The notes: generated by a model not told the origin, from the sequence alone. Positions 51,871 through 60,137 are shown, counted from the first letter of the stretch. The stretch is 64,000 nt of DNA from Actinomycetota bacterium (GCA_030446465.1 JAUJNI010000001.1:357859-421858), one strand, 5' to 3'. Program-made: numbers and translations.

Positions 51871-53217
51871 TTAGTCGGCGAGGCTCCGGAACAACTCGAT
51901 CTTGTCGATGTGGCGGGCCCGCAACTCGTGGTCGGTCACTCCAAGGCCGTCCTCGGGCGCAAGCACCCGAATCCCGATCTTGCCCTTGTGCAGGTTCTGG
52001 TGGACCTGGTACGCGGCCTCGCCGGTTTCGGCCAACGGATACGTGGCCGAGAGGATGGGATGGATCTGACCACGGTAGGCGAGGCGGTTTGCCTCCCACG
52101 CCTCCCTGTAGTTGGCAAAGTGCGACCCGATGATCGTCTTCAGGTGCATCCATAGGTAACGGTTGTCGTACTCGTGCATGTAGCCAGAGGTCGATGCGCA
52201 GGTGACGATCTTGCCGCCCTTCTTTGCGACGAAGACGCTGGTGCCGAAGGTCTGTCGGCCCGGATGCTCGAAGACGATGTCGGGATCCTCACCAACGAGC
52301 TGTCGGATGCGCTTCCCGAAGCGGCGCTGCTCGGCCGAGTCTTGCCTGTCACCGTCCCAGAACTGATAGCCCTCGGCGTTGCGATCGATGACGTGCTCTA
52401 CACCGATGCCGTGCAGAAGGTCAACCTTCTCTCGAGACGAGACCACTCCGACGGGGATGCCTCCACCGTTGAGGACGTACTGGCACGCGAAGCCACCAAG
52501 CCCTCCGGTCGCGCCCCAGATCAACACGACGTCGCCCTGCTTCATGTTGGCGCCATTCGGCGACACCAGCATTCGGTAGGAGGTCGAGGACACCAGGCCG
52601 AGGCACGCAGCCTCCTCCCAACTCAGGTGCCTGGGCTTCGGCATCAGCTGGTTCGCCTTGACCATCGCGACCTCGGCGAGGCCCCCGAAGTTGGACTCGT
52701 AACCCCAGATGCGCTGGCTCGGGTCGATCATGGAATCGTCGTGCCCTTCGGGGGCCTCCATGTCGACGTAGTTGCAGTGCACGGTGACCTCGTCTCCCGG
52801 CTTCCAGCGGGTCACCCCAGGGCCCGCTCGCAGCACGACTCCCGAGGCGTCCGACCCGACGATGTGATAGTCGAGGTCGTGGCGCGCGCCGAGCTCGCTC
52901 TCTTTACCGAGACGCTCCAAGAACGCAAAGGTGGGCACGGGCTCGAAGATCGACGTCCACACCGTGTTGAAGTTGATCGCCGACGCCATGACGGCGACAA
53001 GGCACTCGTTGGGCCCGAGGGGAGGTAGCGGAACCTCGTCGACGTGCAGGGACTTCCGCGGGTCCTTGGCCGCGGGGTCCATGCCTTCGAACATGTCCTG
53101 CTCGTCTCGTTTGACGAAGGCTGCAGTGATGCTTTCTGGGAGGTCCACAGAGCCGAGCGCCTCGGCGGGGGCGCGGTTCACGATTGCGTCTCGGATGGCG
53201 TCTATGGAACCGGGCAT
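51871..53217 (-). CDS. ccr: Crotonyl-CoA carboxylase/reductase
   Basis: The 448-residue MDR-fold enzyme reductively carboxylates crotonyl-CoA to ethylmalonyl-CoA with NADPH. Distinguishing features from plain reductases are the long N-terminus (PESITAAFVKRDEQDMFEGM, DPRKSLHVDEVPLPPLGPNE), INFNTVWTSIFEPVPTFAFL, IVGSDASGVVLRAGPGVTRW, the insert WGYESNFGGLAEVAMVKANQ, and VVLIWGATGGLGGFACQYVL for NADPH. HPGRQTFGTSVFVAKKGGKI and GSHFANYREAWEANRLA complete the Ccr-specific tail. It is the committed step of the ethylmalonyl-CoA pathway, and also supplies ethylmalonyl-CoA to polyketides. It is divergent from the acyl-CoA dehydrogenase gene. Confidence 0.93.
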   Translation of the reverse strand: MPGSIDAIRDAIVNRAPAEALGSVDLPESITAAFVKRDEQDMFEGMDPAAKDPRKSLHVDEVPLPPLGPNECLVAVMASAINFNTVWTSIFEPVPTFAFLERLGKESELGARHDLDYHIVGSDASGVVLRAGPGVTRWKPGDEVTVHCNYVDMEAPEGHDDSMIDPSQRIWGYESNFGGLAEVAMVKANQLMPKPRHLSWEEAACLGLVSSTSYRMLVSPNGANMKQGDVVLIWGATGGLGGFACQYVLNGGGIPVGVVSSREKVDLLHGIGVEHVIDRNAEGYQFWDGDRQDSAEQRRFGKRIRQLVGEDPDIVFEHPGRQTFGTSVFVAKKGGKIVTCASTSGYMHEYDNRYLWMHLKTIIGSHFANYREAWEANRLAYRGQIHPILSATYPLAETGEAAYQVHQNLHKGKIGIRVLAPEDGLGVTDHELRARHIDKIELFRSLAD

Positions 53218-53314
53218 GCTCGTCCTTTCAGGCTCGGCGACCGCCAGAGCCTACTCAGTTCCACGACCGCCCGGTCAAGTCCGGTCAAGCGATGGCGGCA
53301 GGTAGCATCGAAGC

Positions 53315-54475
53315 ATGAGCGAAGGGCTGAGCTTCACCCTCACCGAGGAGCAGGAGGTCTTTCGCCGCACCATTCGCCAGCTCGTCGAGGACAAGATCGC
53401 TCCGCGCGCGGCGGAGATCGACGAGGCCGACGAGTATCCCTGGGACATCGATGAGGTGCTGGTGAGCAACGGCTTCGCCGGCGTCTCGTACCCGGAGGAA
53501 TACGGAGGCGCAGGGGGAGGGGCGGTCGAACTGTGCCTGCTGGTGGAGGAGATCTCTCGCTGGTCGGCAGGAGTGTCGCTGATCCCCGCGGTCAACAAGC
53601 TGGGCGCGATCCCCGTCCTGTTGGGCGGGAGCGACGAGCAGAAACGTCTGGTCTGCGAGGGGATCACCAATGGCGAGCACCGGATGTCCTACTGCTTGAC
53701 GGAGCCCGGATCCGGCTCGGACGCGGGGGCCATGCGAAGCCGTGCTGTTAAGGACCGGGACCACTGGATCCTCAACGGCTCCAAGCGCTTCATCACGGGG
53801 GCCGGCGCCACCGATCTCTACACCTACTTCGCAGTCACGGACCCCGAGGCCCCCAAGGGGCGCAACATCACTGCCTTCTTGGTATCGAGCGACATGGAGG
53901 GCTTCTCGCTCGGGCGCAAGGAAGACAAGATGGGGATTAGGGGCTCGCCCACCCGCGAGGTCATTCTGGAGAACGTGGCGGTGCCTCACTCCAACGTTAT
54001 CGGGGAGGTCAACGGCGGCTTCGGCCTTGCCATGCGGACCCTCGACTTCTCCAGGCCCACAGTGGCCGCGCAGGCGCTCGGGATCGCCCAGGGGGCCTTC
54101 GATTACGCGGTCGCCTATTGCTCCGAGCGCAAGCAATTCGGCGCTCCCATCTCATCGTTTCAAGGGATGCAGTTCATGTTTGCCGACATGGCGATGAAGA
54201 TCGAGACCGCCCGGCTGAGCGTCTACCGCGCCGCCAAGGCGATCGACGACGGCGACTCGCAAGTGTCTTACTGGGCCGCCATTGCCAAGTGCTGGGCGTC
54301 GGACGTCGCCATGTCCGTCACCACCGATTGCGTGCAGGCTCTCGGGGGCTACGGGTACATCCGTGAGTATCCCGTCGAGCGCTTCATGCGCGATGCGAAG
54401 ATCACCCAGATTTACGAGGGCACCAATCAAATCCAGCGAGTGGTCATCGCTCGCAAGATCTTCGGGCGTGCCTGA
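53315..54475 (+). CDS. Acyl-CoA dehydrogenase
   Basis: This 386-residue flavoprotein has standard ACAD features: YPEEYGGAGGGAVELCLLVE, MSYCLTEPGSGSDAGAM, WILNGSKRFITGAGATDLYT and RKEDKMGIRGSPTREVILEN for the FAD site. ALGGYGYIREYPVERFMRDA and IYEGTNQIQR carry the catalytic Glu position. Length and motifs are those of short-chain (butyryl-CoA-like) dehydrogenases. Methylsuccinyl-CoA dehydrogenase of the ethylmalonyl-CoA pathway is longer, so that specific role is doubtful. It is divergent from ccr with about 97 bp between starts and 3 bp before the next gene, which it probably leads. Confidence 0.88.
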   Translation: MSEGLSFTLTEEQEVFRRTIRQLVEDKIAPRAAEIDEADEYPWDIDEVLVSNGFAGVSYPEEYGGAGGGAVELCLLVEEISRWSAGVSLIPAVNKLGAIPVLLGGSDEQKRLVCEGITNGEHRMSYCLTEPGSGSDAGAMRSRAVKDRDHWILNGSKRFITGAGATDLYTYFAVTDPEAPKGRNITAFLVSSDMEGFSLGRKEDKMGIRGSPTREVILENVAVPHSNVIGEVNGGFGLAMRTLDFSRPTVAAQALGIAQGAFDYAVAYCSERKQFGAPISSFQGMQFMFADMAMKIETARLSVYRAAKAIDDGDSQVSYWAAIAKCWASDVAMSVTTDCVQALGGYGYIREYPVERFMRDAKITQIYEGTNQIQRVVIARKIFGRA

Positions 54476-54478
54476 GCG

Positions 54479-54967
54479 ATGCCACTGAAGGTCGACTCTC
54501 CACCGCCGCCCGCAGACGTCGCATCGGACGGCGGCGGCGGCGACCGGGGGTGGGTCCCCTTCTTCCGGGCTCCCAACGATATCGATGCGCATCTTCTTGC
54601 CGGTCGCCTCAACGACGCAGAGATCGAGACTCGCACGGTCAAGGATCGCGGCGTCCCGGGGGCCTGGCTGTACGGGGGTTCGAACCCATGGGCACCCGTA
54701 ACCATCTTCGTGCGGCGTTTCCAGCTGGTCGACGCCAAGGTGGTGCTGGCCGAGGTGGCCTTCAATGCTCCCGCGGCGGAGGCTCCGCCGTCGACGGATT
54801 CGGGCGGTCGGTGGAAGGTCCCGCTGATGTGGTGGACAACCGCCCTGGCGCTCGGGGTCTTCTTCACCGCGCTGGCGCTGCTTCAGGCGGCTACCTCCAT
54901 GAGCTTTTGTCAGCTCCCCGTCTTCTGCCGCAACCAGGCGCCCGCCGAAGACTCGGCTGGTCCATAA
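54479..54967 (+). CDS. DUF2007-like domain protein with C-terminal membrane helix
   Basis: The 162-residue protein begins with a Pro/Gly-rich linker, then WVPFFRAPNDIDAHLLAGRL, a DUF2007-like (putative signal-transducing) fold with NDAEIETRTVKDRGVPGAW and VTIFVRRFQLVDAKVVLAEV. After a linker, one hydrophobic helix (about 116-138) lies near the end, followed by a short outside tail with two Cys. DUF2007 is linked to PII-like ligand sensing by weak evidence. It starts 3 bp after the acyl-CoA dehydrogenase stop, so co-transcription is likely, and 43 bp before the lyase gene. Confidence 0.7.
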   Translation: MPLKVDSPPPPADVASDGGGGDRGWVPFFRAPNDIDAHLLAGRLNDAEIETRTVKDRGVPGAWLYGGSNPWAPVTIFVRRFQLVDAKVVLAEVAFNAPAAEAPPSTDSGGRWKVPLMWWTTALALGVFFTALALLQAATSMSFCQLPVFCRNQAPAEDSAGP

Positions 54968-55010
54968 CCGGCGTGCTGTCGATGGGACGATTTCCCTGGA
55001 GGAGGCCGCG

Positions 55011-56414
55011 GTGACTGATTTCCGGACCGAGAGAGACACTTTGGGCAGCGTCGACGTTCCGGCCGACGCCCTCTACGGCGCGCAAACTCAGCGGGCCCGG
55101 GACAACTTCCAGATCTCAGGCCTTCCGCCCCAGCCCGATTACGTCTGGGGGATGGTGACGATCAAGAAGGCTGCCGCATTGACCAACATGGACACCGGGC
55201 GTCTCGACAAGGCCATCGGCGACGCCATCGTCGCGGCCGCGGACGAGATCCTTGCCGGCCGGCACGGCGAGCACTTCGTCATAGACCCGTGGCAGGCGGG
55301 GGCCGGCACGTCGCACAACATGAACGCGAACGAGGTCCTCGCCAACCGGGCCTCCGAGCTACTGGGGGGCACTCGGGGGGCGGACCGAAGGGTTCACCCG
55401 AACGACCACGTCAATCTGGCGCAGAGCTCGAACGACACCAACCCGACCGCCGTGAGGCTCGGGGCTCTGCGGGTCCTCCCACTGTTGATCCACTCGCTTC
55501 GCGGCCTGCAAGCGGCGCTCGAGGACAAGGCGGAAGAGTTCGACCACATCGTCAAGGTCGGCCGCACCCATCTCCAGGATGCGGTGCCCATCCGGCTCGG
55601 GCAGGAGCTCTCCGGCTACGCCGCCGCAATAACCAAGGGGATTGAGCGCATCGAGCAGGCGGGCGAGACGCTCGGTGAGCTCAACATTGGCGCAACTGCG
55701 GCCGGCACGGGCATCAACGCCGAGCCGTCGTACATAGAAGGGATCGTTGGGCACCTGCGCGACTTGACGGGTTTCGACCTGCGCAGGGGCGCCAACTTCT
55801 TTCGGCTCACGCAGTCGGGCGCGGACATGGCGCACCTGTCGTCGGCGGTCCGCAACGCGGCGGTCGAGATCTCGCGTATTGCCTCCGACATCCGGTTGCT
55901 GGCATCGGGCCCCCGAACCGCCATAGGCGAGATCGTCCTGCCGCCGGTGCAGCCGGGGTCCTCCATCATGCCGGGGAAGGTAAACCCCTCCATGGCCGAG
56001 ATGATGAACATGGTCTGTTTTCAGGTCATCGGATGCGACGAGGTTTGCTCGCTGGCGGCGCACGGGGGCCAGCTCGACCTGAACGTCTTCTGGCCGAGCT
56101 TCGGCTTCAACCTGCTGTTCTCGATGAACCTGCTGGCACGGGGCGTGACCGCCTTCACCGACCGGGCGGTGGCCGGAATCGTGGCGGACGAAGCGAGGTG
56201 CCGGGCCCTGATGGAGCAGTCGTTGATGCTCGTCACGGCTCTCACCGACTACATCGGTTACGAGGAAGCCGCCCGAGTAGCCAAGAGGGCCCATTCCGAA
56301 AGAAAGACGATCCGTGAGGTCGTCCTGGAGCAAGAGATCATGGACGAGGCTCAGCTCGACAAGGTCCTAGACCCCACACCCATGACCGAGCCAGGGGTGC
56401 CGGGCCGCTCCTGA
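55011..56414 (+). CDS. Aspartase/fumarase-family lyase (aspartate ammonia-lyase-like)
   Basis: GTG 55011 with a GGAGGA ribosome-binding site gives 467 residues. RTERDTLGSVDVPADALYGA, WQAGAGTSHNMNANEVLANR, HPNDHVNLAQSSNDTNPTA and the signature GSSIMPGKVNPS define the superfamily. AAHGGQLDLNVFWPSFGFNL after it resembles aspartate ammonia-lyases (GQLxLN) more than class II fumarases (GNFELN). It would convert aspartate to fumarate plus ammonia, or hydrate fumarate. I favour aspartase-like but the choice is not certain. It is the last gene of the run from the acyl-CoA dehydrogenase. Confidence 0.82.
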   Translation: MTDFRTERDTLGSVDVPADALYGAQTQRARDNFQISGLPPQPDYVWGMVTIKKAAALTNMDTGRLDKAIGDAIVAAADEILAGRHGEHFVIDPWQAGAGTSHNMNANEVLANRASELLGGTRGADRRVHPNDHVNLAQSSNDTNPTAVRLGALRVLPLLIHSLRGLQAALEDKAEEFDHIVKVGRTHLQDAVPIRLGQELSGYAAAITKGIERIEQAGETLGELNIGATAAGTGINAEPSYIEGIVGHLRDLTGFDLRRGANFFRLTQSGADMAHLSSAVRNAAVEISRIASDIRLLASGPRTAIGEIVLPPVQPGSSIMPGKVNPSMAEMMNMVCFQVIGCDEVCSLAAHGGQLDLNVFWPSFGFNLLFSMNLLARGVTAFTDRAVAGIVADEARCRALMEQSLMLVTALTDYIGYEEAARVAKRAHSERKTIREVVLEQEIMDEAQLDKVLDPTPMTEPGVPGRS

Positions 56415-56445
56415 CCCTCGAGGTTTACCAACGCCCTCGCGGCCG

Positions 56446-56462
56446 GCGGGGCGCGGCCCCGC
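56446..56462 (+). terminator. Possible terminator hairpin after the lyase gene
   Basis: A 7-bp GC stem (GCGGGGC, loop GCG, GCCCCGC) begins 32 bp after the lyase stop, before the LCP gene. There is no T run, so a role as terminator is only positional. Confidence 0.35.
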
Positions 56463-56527
56463 GACCTGTGCCGATTATGTGAAGACCGCGACCCTTCCCC
56501 TCGGCCAACCGCATAATCGACAAGACC

Positions 56528-58024
56528 ATGAGCTTGTTTAGAAGAAAGAAAGACACCCTCGGGCGCGGCGGGTATTCGGATGTGTTCCGGTCGGCGAGGA
56601 AACGCGAGCGCAAGCACATGCGTCATCGCTGGCAGTGGATCCTTCTTGGGATCTTCTTGCTTCTGGCTGCTGCCGGAGGCTACGGGGCCTATTACTACTA
56701 CTCGCTACAGGGCGACATTCAGAAAGAGATCCCGGGTGTCGTTTCCCGGACGGAGCCGGACGAGGACGACGAGGTCCCCGAGAGGGCTCGCAACGTCTTG
56801 CTGGTCGGCTCTGACTCTCGCGAGGGCCTCACCGAGGAGGAGCAACTGAGGCTCGGGGCAGACGACGAGGGCCTCGCAGGTGAGAGAGCCGACACGTTGA
56901 TCCTCGCTCACATCAATCCCTCCACCGCGGACGTCACCATGGTGCAGTTCCCGAGGGACCTCTGGGTTCCCATCGCCGGAGGCGACAAGGGCAAGATCAA
57001 CTCCGCCCTTCAATCAGGCGACAATGCGCTGGTCAGGACCGTCTCCGACCTGACGGGTCTGGACATCAACAACTACGTCAAGATCAACATCGCGGGGTTT
57101 CGCGACATGGTCGACGCGATCGACGGCGTTGACGTGTGCGTGCCGGAGCCCATCCCCTTCGACGAGAACACGGGTATCGAGATCACGGAGGAACAGGTTG
57201 GGATGGTGCACTTCGACGGAGACCTGGCCCTGCGTTTCGTGCGATCTCGTCACTCCTCGGGAACCGGCAGCGACTTCGCTCGGATACAGAATCAGCAGAA
57301 GTTCGTCGCTGCAGCACTGGACAAGGTCCTGTCCACTTCGACGTTCTTTCAGCCGGGCCGCATAAGGGCGCTCGCGGATGTCGCCCGGCACAACGTCGAG
57401 GTCGACGAGGACACGACGATCCCGGATCTTGTTGACATCGCCCGGATGCTGAGGAACTTCGATCCCGAGCACTACGAGGCGTATACCGTCCCCAACCTGG
57501 GTCTCTCGACCGCCGAGAGCGGTGGGACAACCACCTCGATCGTCGCTCCCGACTACCGCTCGATGAAGGTGATGTTCGATGCGGTGGACCGGGATGAGTC
57601 TCCGGCCGAGGCGGACGGCGTGCCGGGCATCGCTCCCAGCACCATTGCGGTTGGTGTCTACAACGGTGTCGGGCTCGACGAGCCGGTCGCCGAGCCGGCG
57701 GCCAAGCAGCTCGAGGCCGCGACCGACGTCAACGGGGGACCGGTGCGGATAGAGGAAGTAGAAAATGCCGATCATTTCCGGTTCAAGCGCACAGTCGTCC
57801 GGTGGGACGGCCGACGGCCAGAGACCGAGAAGATGGCCGACCTGGTTGGTGCCGCCATCCCGGGGGCCGAGGTCGCCAAAGGAAAGGTCCCCAGGGGGGT
57901 CGACGTGGCCGTGATCGTCGGCAAGGGCATGTTCGAGACGAAGAAGATCACGCAGATCCTGCCGCTACCGATCCCCAAACCCGGGGAGCTTCCAGAAGTG
58001 TGCCGGGAGGACTCGGCCAACTAG
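56528..58024 (+). CDS. LytR-CpsA-Psr (LCP) family protein with C-terminal LytR domain
   Basis: The 498-residue protein has a basic cytoplasmic start, one membrane helix (about residues 36-58) and an extracytoplasmic LCP domain. RNVLLVGSDSREGL, ADTLILAHINPSTADVTMVQ, FPRDLWVPIAGGDKGKINSA and ALRFVRSRHSSGTGSDFARI carry the conserved Asp and Arg residues that bind polyprenyl-diphosphate. A C-terminal LytR_C domain opens IAVGVYNGVG. LCP enzymes transfer lipid-linked glycopolymers to peptidoglycan, so this is a candidate ligase for the polymer made at 4-32 kb, though 25 kb apart. It ends 35 bp before repeat copy B. Confidence 0.9.
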   Translation: MSLFRRKKDTLGRGGYSDVFRSARKRERKHMRHRWQWILLGIFLLLAAAGGYGAYYYYSLQGDIQKEIPGVVSRTEPDEDDEVPERARNVLLVGSDSREGLTEEEQLRLGADDEGLAGERADTLILAHINPSTADVTMVQFPRDLWVPIAGGDKGKINSALQSGDNALVRTVSDLTGLDINNYVKINIAGFRDMVDAIDGVDVCVPEPIPFDENTGIEITEEQVGMVHFDGDLALRFVRSRHSSGTGSDFARIQNQQKFVAAALDKVLSTSTFFQPGRIRALADVARHNVEVDEDTTIPDLVDIARMLRNFDPEHYEAYTVPNLGLSTAESGGTTTSIVAPDYRSMKVMFDAVDRDESPAEADGVPGIAPSTIAVGVYNGVGLDEPVAEPAAKQLEAATDVNGGPVRIEEVENADHFRFKRTVVRWDGRRPETEKMADLVGAAIPGAEVAKGKVPRGVDVAVIVGKGMFETKKITQILPLPIPKPGELPEVCREDSAN

Positions 58025-58059
58025 GACCGTGGGCCGGCCCGGCGACGCCCCCCTCTGGC

Positions 58060-58180
58060 GTCCATTGGACATCTGCACACCGCTTCGGTAGGTAGACGTC
58101 CGTTGGACAAAAAGCCCCCGGGCTCTTGTGCGTCCATTGGACATCTGCACACCGCTTCGGTAGGTAGAGGTCCGTTGGAC
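58060..58180 (+). repeat. 121-bp dispersed element, copy B
   Basis: Units 58060-58108 and 58132-58180 (49 bp each) are separated by 23 bp. Each begins with GTCCATTGGAC and ends with GTCCGTTGGAC, with CACCGCTTCGGTA between. The two units are nearly identical (one or two differences). It lies between the LCP stop and the stop of the endonuclease-like gene, and it has the same orientation as copy C. It is about 1.1 kb from copy C. Confidence 0.88.
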
Positions 58181-58194
58181 AAAAGGGAGGGCGG

Positions 58195-59124
58195 TCAGGC
58201 AGCGCGGCGCAGTGCGTGGAGCGTCGCTCGGACTTGGCCTACGACAAGCCGAGGGTCGTAGAAGATGTCCTCCCAGAAGAACCTGAGGACGGTCCAGCCG
58301 AGCAGTTCCATCCGGTTTTGCCTGGTGGCATCTCGCCTTCTCGCGGCTTTGCTCGTATGGAACCGCCAGCTGTCGACCTCGATCGCCAGCTTGAGGTCGG
58401 GCCAGGCGTAGTCCACTCGCGCCACGAACTCGCCCTGGTCGCTCAGCTCGAACTGTTTGTGACCCCCGGAGAGCCCTGCTTGCGTCAGCACCCGAGCGAG
58501 CCGGGTCTCGGAGACGCTCTCGGCGTGATGGCTGAGACCCATCCGGTCGACGAGCATCAATCTAAGGGCTGCGGCACCTGGCCTTCCTCTCCCTCCGAGC
58601 TGATTGAGCTGTCGCCACAGAAAAGGCACTGAGGTAAGCCCGCGGCACAGGCCTGCATCAAGCGCGGCTTCGACCACCGGCGGTGTGGCTACCCTCCCAA
58701 GGTCGATGATCGTGCGATGGGGCGCCGTAACCGGCAGCCCATGCCGGTAGGTCACCTGGAGGCCAGACAACTCGGTAGTCCTGTGCGTCTTCACTAGGCC
58801 GCCCGGCCGGGGCCGGCGCGCCGTCGAGACCTCTACCGGACCCGGCTCGAAGCCGGGGAGCTCCCACAGTGCGGCGGCGCTGTTATGTGAAACGGCTGCT
58901 CCTGGACCAGCCCAGAGGCACGCTGCGGACAGGCGTCGAAGCCACGAGTCGGGTGATCCGGCAAGCCCGTAGGTTCCCGGATGCAGCGTCGTCCATCTTC
59001 CGGCGGCAAGATGCGCGGCGATAACGCGATCGGAGCCGCCCGCCGCCAGCACCTGGCCCCGGCTGACCGCGCCGTTCTGATCCTCGAAGATGGGAATGAG
59101 CGAAAGATGAACCTGTGACGCCAT
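58195..59124 (-). CDS. AbiEi-like N-terminal plus DUF559 (Vsr-like) endonuclease-domain protein
   Basis: The 309-residue protein has an N-terminal winged-helix/AbiEi antitoxin-like region: NGAVSRGQVLAAGGSDRVIA, AGRWTTLHPGTYGLAG, and SHNSAAALWELPG. The C-terminal DUF559 domain is a PD-(D/E)XK-type nuclease relative: VARVDYAWPDLKLAIEVDSW, then RRRDATRQNRMELLGWTVLR and FFWEDIFYDP. The ELLGW/VLRFFWED end is typical. The pair is common in actinomycetes and is suspected in defence, but the toxin partner AbiEii is absent. Copies B and C of the 121-bp element bracket the gene, 14 bp from its stop and 55 bp from its start. Confidence 0.82.
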   Translation of the reverse strand: MASQVHLSLIPIFEDQNGAVSRGQVLAAGGSDRVIAAHLAAGRWTTLHPGTYGLAGSPDSWLRRLSAACLWAGPGAAVSHNSAAALWELPGFEPGPVEVSTARRPRPGGLVKTHRTTELSGLQVTYRHGLPVTAPHRTIIDLGRVATPPVVEAALDAGLCRGLTSVPFLWRQLNQLGGRGRPGAAALRLMLVDRMGLSHHAESVSETRLARVLTQAGLSGGHKQFELSDQGEFVARVDYAWPDLKLAIEVDSWRFHTSKAARRRDATRQNRMELLGWTVLRFFWEDIFYDPRLVVGQVRATLHALRRAA

Positions 59125-59179
59125 CGAGCTAGCTAATCAGACACCTGCGACACGCAAGGGAAGCAAGCCTCCGACGGCC

Positions 59180-59300
59180 GTCCAGGGGACATCCGCCCAC
59201 CGCTTCGGTGGGTAGACGTCCAATGAACGAACAGCCGCCAGGCACCTCTGTGTCTAGAGGACATCCGCGCACCGCTTCGGTGGGTAGATGTCCAATGAAC
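59180..59300 (+). repeat. 121-bp dispersed element, copy C
   Basis: Units 59180-59228 and 59252-59300 are separated by the same 23 bp. The inner palindromes are CACCGCTTCGGTG. The first end-palindromes are decayed (GTCCAGGGGAC, GTCTAGAGGAC) while the last ones read GTCCAATGAAC. It lies in the divergent gap between the nuclease-like gene and the esterase, so it could also carry regulatory sequence for both. It is followed by aaagggaggg, as in copy B. Confidence 0.85.
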
Positions 59301-59313
59301 AAAGGGAGGGGAA

Positions 59314-59997
59314 GTGGAGCAACTCATCCACAGGGTTCGCCGCTCGCAATCCGAGCCCGAAGGAGCTCTCGTGCTGTTCCACGGGCGAGGCGCCGACGAA
59401 AGCGACCTGTTTGTGCTGCTGGACCTCCTTGACCCGGACCAGCGCTTGCTCGGCCTGTGCCCCCGGGGGCCGCTGATGCTTCCACCGGGAGGGGCGCACT
59501 GGTACCGGGTGCAACGAGTTGGCTTTCCGGACCCAACTACTTTCCACTCGAGCTTCGACCTCGCCGCGTTGTGGCTCGAGGCCGTGAGCGAGAGGATCGC
59601 CCTTCCGACTGACAGGATCGTTCTCGGGGGCTTCTCTCAAGGCGCCGTGATGGCGTGCTCCCTCGGCCTCGGTCGTGGCCGACCGCGGCCCGCGGGGCTG
59701 ATCATGCTCAGCGGATTTCTTCCCCGGGTCGAGCACTTTGACCTCGATCCCGCCGCGGCACGGGGATTGCCGATCGCCATCGGGCACGGCGTGCACGACT
59801 CGGTCATCGGAGTGGAATTCGGACGCGACGCACGCCGGCGACTCGAGGCCGCTGGAGCAAAGGTGCTCTACCAGGAGTCCCCGATGCCTCACTCGATCGA
59901 CCCCGCCTTCGTTGACACCCTGGCTCCATGGCTCCGGCGGGTCCTGGCAAGCCCGCGGAACGTCTCACCGGAGGGGGCGGGGGGTCCGACGCCCTAG
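59314..59997 (+). CDS. Phospholipase/carboxylesterase-family alpha/beta hydrolase
   Basis: GTG 59314 with GGGAGGGG just upstream gives 227 residues. ALVLFHGRGADESDLFVLLD is the oxyanion region, RIVLGGFSQGAVMACSLGLG the nucleophile elbow with Ser, GHGVHDSVIG the Asp region, and ESPMPHSIDPAFVDTL the catalytic His. The family cleaves short-chain carboxyl esters or lysophospholipids and is usually cytoplasmic; no signal peptide is seen. It begins 13 bp after repeat copy C. Confidence 0.85.
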   Translation: MEQLIHRVRRSQSEPEGALVLFHGRGADESDLFVLLDLLDPDQRLLGLCPRGPLMLPPGGAHWYRVQRVGFPDPTTFHSSFDLAALWLEAVSERIALPTDRIVLGGFSQGAVMACSLGLGRGRPRPAGLIMLSGFLPRVEHFDLDPAAARGLPIAIGHGVHDSVIGVEFGRDARRRLEAAGAKVLYQESPMPHSIDPAFVDTLAPWLRRVLASPRNVSPEGAGGPTP

Positions 59998-60137
59998 GCT
60001 ACAAAGACGGCCAAATCTTTCCGAATCCGGGAGGGATCGGACGTTCCAATCCCGAACCTTGTGGGCGGTGCGCGGCAGCTAAGCGGCGCCGAACAGGGGC
60101 GAGCAATGGGGCGAGCCCGTAGCTAGGAGGGGAACCC
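59998..60137 (+). promoter_or_regulatory. Possible structured leader of the first subtilase gene
   Basis: The 140-bp gap before the subtilase contains paired-looking blocks: CCGAATCCG with a later CGGA, then CGGCAGCTAAGCGGC and GCCCGTAGCTAGG. CCGAATCCG and GGCAGCTAA recall conserved pieces of the ydaO/c-di-AMP riboswitch, which often precedes cell-wall and secreted enzymes. The order is roughly right but several core pieces (for example the GGGGxAACC region) do not match well, so this is a weak suggestion. Confidence 0.25.

Noticed and set aside
51871-53217. Plain zinc-dependent alcohol dehydrogenase or quinone reductase
   Set aside because: The long N-terminus and WGYESNFGG insert, and the Ccr-type NADPH and C-terminal motifs, fit crotonyl-CoA carboxylase/reductase.
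53315-54475. Methylsuccinyl-CoA dehydrogenase
   Set aside because: At 386 residues it has the size of ordinary short-chain acyl-CoA dehydrogenases; Mcd carries an extra N-terminal region of well over 100 residues.
58060-59300. Insertion sequence or integron-like cassette with its own recombinase
   Set aside because: No transposase, integrase or known attC/IS end was recognised; the repeats are direct, not inverted. I kept the looser repeat-bounded cassette idea only.
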